The notes beneath the pieces were generated by a model, which ran no database searches, was not told the DNA's origin, and saw nothing but the letters and a program-made list of their open reading frames with translations. A DNA stretch of 64,000 nucleotides from Paracoccus sp. DMF-8. Lineage in GTDB: Bacteria; Pseudomonadota; Alphaproteobacteria; Rhodobacterales; Rhodobacteraceae. Location of the stretch: NCBI RefSeq assembly GCF_029309835.1, contig NZ_JARJHL010000014.1:248001-312000 (forward strand), read 5' to 3'. The position numbers and the translations under genes were made by a program. Of this stretch, positions 58,912 to 64,000 are shown in pieces; within the stretch, counting starts at the first letter, position 1; every line of letters begins with the position of its first letter.

Positions 58912-60327
58912 TCAGGCGGCCAGAACCGGTCCCGCCACGACGGTCCGGTTGCGGCCCTGCGACTTTGCCGACAGCAGCGCGTGATCGGCGCGGGCGATCA
59001 GCCCCTCGGCGGTCAGGGCACCTCGGGCCGCCTGCTGGGCCGACATCGTCGCGACGCCCAATGATATCGTCACATGCAGCGAATCCCCCCCGGCCAGCGA
59101 GGGCAGGCGGATCGGCTGCCTTGCGATGGTATGGCGCAGATGTTCGGCCATCTCGACCGGTTCGGCGGTGGTGCGGACGGGAAAGGCGGCCAGAAACTCC
59201 TCTCCTCCGATGCGGGCCAGCAGCGCGCCGTCCGGCAGGCAGTCGCGCAGGCGGCCGGCGACCTCGATCAGGGTGGCATCGCCTGCGGCATGGCCGTGGC
59301 GGTCGTTCACCTGTTTGAAATGGTCGATATCCATCACGATCACGGCCAGGGACCGCTGATCCCCGGCGATCTGGCCGGTCATTTCGGCAAGCTGGGGCAT
59401 GGCATAGCGGCGGTTGTGAATGCCGGTCAGCGGATCGACCATCGCCCAGATCAGATTGCGTTGGGTTTCGCGCCGCTGCCGGTCGGCCAGTTGTTTGCGT
59501 TCCAGCTGGGCGCGCAGGATGATCGCGGCTTCAGCCGCCATGCGCGGGGTCGACAGCGTGCTGGACAGCACATCGCCCGCGCCAAGGTCCAGCGCCACGG
59601 CGGTCATGTCTTCCCGTTCCGGGCGCAGGACGACGACAAAGGCCGCATGCCGCGACTGGCTGCGAGAGCGCAGTTCGGACAAAAGCCGCAGCCCGTCGCC
59701 CGACTGGTGGATGTCGGCGGCGATCAGGTAGATATCGGCGACCTGCCCCGATTGCGCCTCGACCAGCGCGCGTTCGGGGTCGCAGATCAGAACCGGCATG
59801 TCCAGTTCGCGCTGCAGGGCCTGCCGCCACCCCAGACTGGCAGGGTTCTGATTCGTGACGAAAACGATCTGCGGATCGTCTGCCGTGCGATAGGTGGCGG
59901 CGGTTTCCTGCATGGTGCCAACCCGCATGGTGCTGTCCATTTCGGGGGTGTCGTCGGGATTGGGGCCCGCGCTGCGCAGCAGCCCCCGGATCCGCGCGAG
60001 CAAGGTCAGATCGTCGCCCGGCCCGTCGACAATCGCCGTCGCCCCCGCGCTGAGCGCGGCAAGGCGCTGCGCCTCGGGGACCTGCATCAGCACGGGGATG
60101 CGGCGGCAACCCGGCTGGCTGCGCAGCAGGCGGCACAGGTCGATATTCGACATGTCGGGCAGCGATATGCCCAGCAGGATGATTTCCGGCAGGTCCTTTT
60201 GCAGCAGATGAATGGCCTGCTGGGCCGAGCCGACGGCCACGACCTCATGGCAGGCCGAAGCCAGCCGCACCTTCATCTGGATGCGATTTGTCGCGACACC
60301 GTCGACGATCAGTATCCGCCCGGACAT
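58912..60327 (-). CDS. PleD-like diguanylate cyclase with degenerate receiver domain
   Basis: The 471-residue product has a receiver-like domain (about 1-120), a second receiver-like domain (about 150-275) and a GGDEF domain (about 295-460) with DIDHFKQVND and GGEEF at 374-378, so it should make cyclic di-GMP. In the first receiver the second acidic residue is Gly (VDGV at 9-10), and the residue matching PleD Asp53 is Gly (ILLGISLP). The usual C-terminal Lys motif is also lost. An RxxD inhibitory site is not seen at the expected distance before GGEEF. It is a single gene, divergent from DUF3572. Confidence 0.9.
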   Translation of the reverse strand: MSGRILIVDGVATNRIQMKVRLASACHEVVAVGSAQQAIHLLQKDLPEIILLGISLPDMSNIDLCRLLRSQPGCRRIPVLMQVPEAQRLAALSAGATAIVDGPGDDLTLLARIRGLLRSAGPNPDDTPEMDSTMRVGTMQETAATYRTADDPQIVFVTNQNPASLGWRQALQRELDMPVLICDPERALVEAQSGQVADIYLIAADIHQSGDGLRLLSELRSRSQSRHAAFVVVLRPEREDMTAVALDLGAGDVLSSTLSTPRMAAEAAIILRAQLERKQLADRQRRETQRNLIWAMVDPLTGIHNRRYAMPQLAEMTGQIAGDQRSLAVIVMDIDHFKQVNDRHGHAAGDATLIEVAGRLRDCLPDGALLARIGGEEFLAAFPVRTTAEPVEMAEHLRHTIARQPIRLPSLAGGDSLHVTISLGVATMSAQQAARGALTAEGLIARADHALLSAKSQGRNRTVVAGPVLAA

Positions 60328-60441
60328 TCCGCCCCCGCTTTACACGCTGCACCTGAGACGGCAGTTTGCGCCCCAAAGGTTAACAAAGCGTTTCCAGCGC
60401 GCGAGATTTACGCCGATTTGGGAACAAAATTAGAACAGTGG

Positions 60442-60720
60442 ATGAATGAGATGACCCGAAACGAAGCGCAGGATCTGGCGGATGCGGGCTTTGGCCATAT
60501 CGCGGGCGACCCTGAACTGGTTCAGGCCATGCTGGACCAGGCGGGTGCCGATCCCCAGGCCATCCGCGAGATGGCGAAACGGCCCGAATTCGCGGTCTTT
60601 GTGCTTGATTTCCTGATGGAAAACGACCAGCGCGTGATGGATTTCGCGCAGGCCCAAGGCATCCGCCCGGAACGTATCCAGATGGCGCGGGCGGTTCTGG
60701 GCGGGTTCGATCCGTTCTGA
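60442..60720 (+). CDS. DUF3572 family protein
   Basis: The 92-residue acidic helical protein begins MNEMTRNEAQDLADAGFGHIA and has EFAVFVLDFLMENDQRVMDFAQAQGI, matching the alphaproteobacterial DUF3572 family of unknown function. ATG 60442 was taken, with ATG 60451 possible. It is divergent from the diguanylate cyclase gene, the usual neighbour being a PleD-type gene in this group. Confidence 0.85.
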   Translation: MNEMTRNEAQDLADAGFGHIAGDPELVQAMLDQAGADPQAIREMAKRPEFAVFVLDFLMENDQRVMDFAQAQGIRPERIQMARAVLGGFDPF

Positions 60721-60750
60721 ACCCGCCCGAAACCGGTGATCCGGCCGGGG

Positions 60751-62112
60751 TCAGGCGACCTCGGCAAAGACCTTGTTCAGCGCCTGTTCCAGCTTGTCGA
60801 AGATTTCGTCCATATGGTCTTCGGTGATGGTGAAGGCCGGGCACAGCACGATCGACTGGCCAAGCGGACGGCAGATCAGGCCCAGATCGGTGCAGGTATT
60901 GGCGATGCGTTCGGACACCGACAGATGCGGCGGGAAGGGTTCCTTGGTGGCCTTGTCCTTGACTGCCTCCAGCGCCCACATGAAGCCGACGCCACGATAT
61001 TCGCCGATGTTCGGGTGCTGGGCCAGACGTTTCAGCCCTTCTTCGAAACGCGGGGCCAGCCGCTTGACGTTTTCGGCCAGACCTTCGTTCATCACCACGT
61101 CGATGGCTTTCAGCGCGACCGCGCAGCCGACCGGGTGACCCGAGGCCGTGAAGCCATGGGAGAATTCCTCGATCTTTTCGATGGCGGCCTGCACGCGGTC
61201 GGACAGGTCCGGCCCAAGGATCACCGCGCCCATCGGGAAATAACCGGCGGTCAGGTTCTTGGACGAAATGATCGCGTCGGGGGTAAAGCCAAAGGTCTCG
61301 CAGCCCCAGGTGTTGCCGGTGCGGCCGAAACCGCAGATCACCTCGTCCGAGATCAGCGGGATGCCGTGTTTTTTCAGGATCGGCTGGATCGCCTGAAAAT
61401 AACCTTTCGCCGGGACAATGACCCCGCCCGCGCCCATGACGGGTTCGGCAAAAAAGCCCGCGATGGTGTCGGCGCCTTCGCGGGCGATGACATCCTCCAG
61501 CTCTTGCGCCAGACGGGCGACGAATTGCTCCTCGGTTTCATCCTCGGCGCCGAAACGCCAGTAATGGGGACAGGTCAGGTGGATGAAACCGTCGAGCGGC
61601 AGGCCAAAGACCTCGTTATAGGGTTTGCCGGTCATGGATGCCGAAACGGCGGTGACGCCATGATAGGCGTTCCAGCGGGTCAGAATCTTGCGGCGTTTGG
61701 TGTTGCCTTCGGCCCCATGCAGGAACCACAGGATCTTGACCATGGTGTCATTCGCTTCGGACCCCGAGTTGGTGTAAAACACCCGGCCACGATCAAAGGG
61801 TGACACCTGCACCAGCTTTTCCGACAGCATCACGGTCTGGTCGGACATGCGGCCGAAAAAGGCGTGATAGCCGGGGAAACGCGCATATTGGTCCTGCGCC
61901 GCCTTGGTCAGGCCGGGGTGGTCGAAACCGGCGACCATGTTCCACAGGCCGGAATTGGCATCCAGATAGCGCTTGCCATGGACGTCGACGACATAGGGGC
62001 CTTCGCCATGGGTCAGAACGACCGTGCCGCGTTCATGGACGGACGGCATGTCGGTAAAGCCATACAGCGAATATTCCTCGGCGCGGGCTTCCCAACTTTG
62101 CGGCTTGTTCAT
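60751..62112 (-). CDS. Class III (omega) aminotransferase
   Basis: The 453-residue PLP enzyme begins MNKPQSWEARAEEYSLYGF and has LDANSGLWNMVAGFDHPGL, TNSGSEANDTMVKILW (phosphate site), FFAEPVMGAGGVIVP, LISDEVICGFGRTG (Asp to pyridine N) and SSKNLTAGYFPMGAV with the PLP Lys. It closely resembles roseobacter class III aminotransferases of known structure that act on amines, polyamines or taurine with pyruvate. The substrate cannot be fixed from sequence. It is a single gene; the start was chosen at MNKPQ. Confidence 0.92.
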   Translation of the reverse strand: MNKPQSWEARAEEYSLYGFTDMPSVHERGTVVLTHGEGPYVVDVHGKRYLDANSGLWNMVAGFDHPGLTKAAQDQYARFPGYHAFFGRMSDQTVMLSEKLVQVSPFDRGRVFYTNSGSEANDTMVKILWFLHGAEGNTKRRKILTRWNAYHGVTAVSASMTGKPYNEVFGLPLDGFIHLTCPHYWRFGAEDETEEQFVARLAQELEDVIAREGADTIAGFFAEPVMGAGGVIVPAKGYFQAIQPILKKHGIPLISDEVICGFGRTGNTWGCETFGFTPDAIISSKNLTAGYFPMGAVILGPDLSDRVQAAIEKIEEFSHGFTASGHPVGCAVALKAIDVVMNEGLAENVKRLAPRFEEGLKRLAQHPNIGEYRGVGFMWALEAVKDKATKEPFPPHLSVSERIANTCTDLGLICRPLGQSIVLCPAFTITEDHMDEIFDKLEQALNKVFAEVA

Positions 62113-62260
62113 GGCATATGCTCCACCAGTAAATGTCGCTGTCAGGCTAGCCTTGCGGTTCTGCCGGTTCAATGGGCGCGATCACGTTGCGGGCACTCTG
62201 CCACGGAAGATCCTAAAACCTGGTGAAAAGCCGGGGACAGCGGGCAAATCGCCCGCAGGC

Positions 62261-62590
62261 TCAGCGCGGGGCCGGCAGGCCGATTTCGTTCAGCGCGGCT
62301 TCGATCCCCGACAGCGGCGCGGCGCGGGTTGCGGCGATCAGGGCGTCGAAACGGGCGCGCAGCGCGTCCTCTTCCGCGCCCCGGCAATCGTTCCAGGGAC
62401 GCCCCTGCAAAGCCATGTGCAGGACGTAATAGCCGATGAAATGGGGCTTTTCGCCGTTGCTGACCAGCGCGGCATAGGCGGCATCCGCCCCCATTTCACG
62501 CAGCCTGCCCGTATCGGAAATGCCCGCCGCGATCAGCGCCCTGGCGGTCGCGGGGCCGATATTGGGAATGCTGGTCAGGTCGCTGCTCAT
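62261..62590 (-). CDS. TfoX/Sxy C-terminal domain protein (helix-hairpin-helix)
   Basis: The 109-residue product begins MSSDLTSIPNIGPATARALIAAGI, a helix-hairpin-helix motif, followed by REMGADAAYAAL and FIGYYVLHMALQGRPWND, as in the C-terminal domain of TfoX/Sxy competence proteins. The N-terminal TfoX domain is absent, so a direct role in competence is uncertain. It is divergent from miaB. Confidence 0.85.
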   Translation of the reverse strand: MSSDLTSIPNIGPATARALIAAGISDTGRLREMGADAAYAALVSNGEKPHFIGYYVLHMALQGRPWNDCRGAEEDALRARFDALIAATRAAPLSGIEAALNEIGLPAPR

Positions 62591-62702
62591 CACCGCAGGG
62601 TAGGGCCGGGGGCTGGCGCCACAAGGCGGTCAGACATGCGGCGCTTTCCAATTTCGTCGCAATCGGGTAATCCGGGCGGAACTTTCCGGGGCAAGACGCG
62701 AC

Positions 62703-64000
62703 ATGACCGAACAGGCAGCAGCCAAGAAGCTCTTTATCAAGACCTATGGCTGCCAGATGAATGTCTATGACAGCCAGCGCATGGCCGAGGCCATGGGCGC
62801 CGAAGGCTATGTCCTGACCGAAAATCAGGCCGAGGCGGACATGGTGCTGCTGAACACCTGCCATATCCGCGAAAAGGCCGCCGAAAAGCTGTATTCCGAC
62901 CTTGGCCGCCTGAAGCCGCTCAAGGCCGAACGCCCCGATCTGAAGATCGGCGTCGCGGGCTGCGTCGCCCGTGCCGAGGGCGAGGAAATCCAGCGCCGCA
63001 TGCCGATCGTCGATCTGGTCGTTGGCCCGCAGGCCTATCACCGCCTGCCCGCGATGGTCAGGAAGGGCGGCGGCGTCGATACCGAATTCCCGGCCGAGGA
63101 CAAATTCGAACACCTGCCGAAACCCGCAGCCACCCGCCGCGCCCCCGCCGCTTTCCTGACCGTTCAGGAAGGCTGCGACAAATTCTGCGCGTTCTGCGTC
63201 GTGCCCTATACCCGCGGGGCCGAGGTCAGCCGCCCCGTCAGCCGCATCCTGTCCGAGGCGCGCGATCTGGTCTCGCGCGGGGTGCGCGAAATCACCCTGC
63301 TGGGCCAGAACGTCAATGGCTGGCACGGGCAGGGCGATGGTGGCGAATGGGGTTTTGGCCGGCTGATCCGCGCGATTGCCGAAATCGACGGGCTGGACCG
63401 TATTCGCTATACCACCAGCCACCCCAATGACATGGCCGATGACCTGATCGAGGCGCATCGCCATGAACCCAAGCTGATGCCCTATCTGCATCTGCCGGTG
63501 CAATCGGGCAGCGACCGCATCCTGAAAGCGATGAACCGCAAGCACACCGCCGATGAATACCTGCGCCTGATCGACCGCATCCGCGACGCGCGGCCCGATA
63601 TCATGCTGACCAGCGATTTCATCGTGGGCTTTCCCGGCGAAACCGATGCGGACCATGCCGCGACGCTGAAGCTGGTGGAACAGGTTGGCTTCGGCACGGC
63701 CTTCAGCTTCAAATACTCGCCGCGTCCCGGCACGCCCGCCTATGAACGCCCCGAGGTCGACGGCGACGTGGCCGATGCCCGTCTGCAGGAATTGCAGGCG
63801 CTGCTGACGCGCCAGCAAAAGGCCGCGCAGGAAAGCATGGTCGGGCGTGAAATGGCTGTGCTGTTCGAAAAGCCGGGCCGCCTGCCGGGGCAGATGGTGG
63901 GCAAATCCGACTATCTGCATGCCGTTTTCGTCGAAGCGCCGCAGGCCAGGGTCGGGGATCTGGTCCGCGTCCGCATCACCTATAGCGCGCCGAATTCGCT
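62703..64000 (+). CDS. miaB: tRNA-2-methylthio-N6-dimethylallyladenosine synthase (3' truncated by window edge)
   Basis: At least 432 residues of a radical-SAM methylthiotransferase that adds methylthio to i6A37 of tRNAs. The N-terminal cluster cysteines lie in [20 protein letters not shown] and [10 protein letters not shown]. The radical SAM cluster is [18 protein letters not shown] (CxxxCxxC). [18 protein letters not shown] and [11 protein letters not shown] are present, followed by the start of the TRAM domain, which is cut by the window end. ATG 62703 starts [11 protein letters not shown]. Confidence 0.96.
   Translation, partial: MTEQAAAKKLFIKTYGCQMNVYDSQRMAEAMGAEGYVLTENQAEADMVLLNTCHIREKAAEKLYSDLGRLKPLKAERPDLKIGVAGCVARAEGEEIQRRMPIVDLVVGPQAYHRLPAMVRKGGGVDTEFPAEDKFEHLPKPAATRRAPAAFLTVQEGCDKFCAFCVVPYTRGAEVSRPVSRILSEARDLVSRGVREITLLGQNVNGWHGQGDGGEWGFGRLIRAIAEIDGLDRIRYTTSHPNDMADDLIEAHRHEPKLMPYLHLPVQSGSDRILKAMNRKHTADEYLRLIDRIRDARPDIMLTSDFIVGFPGETDADHAATLKLVEQVGFGTAFSFKYSPRPGTPAYERPEVDGDVADARLQELQALLTRQQKAAQESMVGREMAVLFEKPGRLPGQMVGKSDYLHAVFVEAPQARVGDLVRVRITYSAPNS

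Noticed and set aside
62496..63920. 474-codon minus-strand frame opposite miaB
   Set aside because: It is antisense to miaB, whose radical-SAM cysteines and length leave no doubt.

Overview
The window is high-GC DNA from an alphaproteobacterium of the Rhodobacteraceae, most likely a Paracoccus. The best genus evidence is the cytochrome aa3 oxidase subunit I (19993-21669) and the cytochrome c550 (21978-22448), which closely resemble the P. denitrificans CtaD and CycA proteins as I remember them. SoxYZ, an aerobic (CobG/CobN type) cobalamin route, IlvIH, GlnE and MiaB fit the same group. No plasmid, phage or CRISPR module is visible. The only complete mobile element is one IS5-family insertion.

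Layout. 0-6 kb: housekeeping and small conserved genes (DUF1501, GNAT, a frameshifted response regulator, methylmalonyl-CoA epimerase, EI24/CysZ-like protein, nitroreductase, class II deacetylase, DUF167). 6-8 kb: an M48 lipoprotein protease whose stop codon is the landing site of an IS427-group IS5 element. 8-20 kb: ilvIH, bpt, glnE, an MshEN-glycosyltransferase 2 gene, carA, yqeY, DUF3008 and DUF2244. 20-27 kb: ctaD, cycA, lipB, metH and tRNA-Leu(GAG). 28-45.5 kb: a large cobalamin region. 45.6-51.6 kb: acuI, an orphan vgrG, an MFS exporter and a BASS transporter. 51.7-57.1 kb: a dppABCDF peptide transporter. 57.2-64 kb: soxYZ, a cysteine hydrolase, a PleD-like diguanylate cyclase, DUF3572, a class III aminotransferase, a TfoX C-terminal protein and the start of miaB.

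How the genes work together. The cobalamin region encodes most of the aerobic corrin ring pathway (CobI, CobG, CobJ, CobM, CobF, CobK, CobL, CobH, CobE), a,c-diamidation (CobB), cobalt insertion (CobN with CobW and a DUF1636 protein), adenosylation (CobO) and cobyric acid synthesis (CobQ). One cobalamin riboswitch precedes DUF1636-cobW-cobN and a second precedes cbtB-cbtA (predicted cobalt uptake). The nearby B12-dependent metH and the methylmalonyl-CoA epimerase are likely users of the pathway. CobA, the CobS/CobT chelatase partners and the late nucleotide-loop genes are not in the window.

A notable property is the number of interrupted genes. The response regulator, glycosyltransferase, sulfotransferase-like gene, cobB, cobL, dppC and soxY can each be restored, or partly restored, by adding or removing single bases, often in short homopolymers. 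dppC needs four such corrections within about 70 bp. This pattern looks more like residual sequencing or assembly error than true decay, so the genes are annotated as frameshifted with a note on the repair. The most interesting unexplained items are a 52-codon ORF coupled at both ends inside the cob operon, an unknown 199-residue gene third in the riboswitch-controlled cbtBA operon, an orphan VgrG, a pseudo-receiver diguanylate cyclase, and several strong palindromes between divergent or convergent genes.
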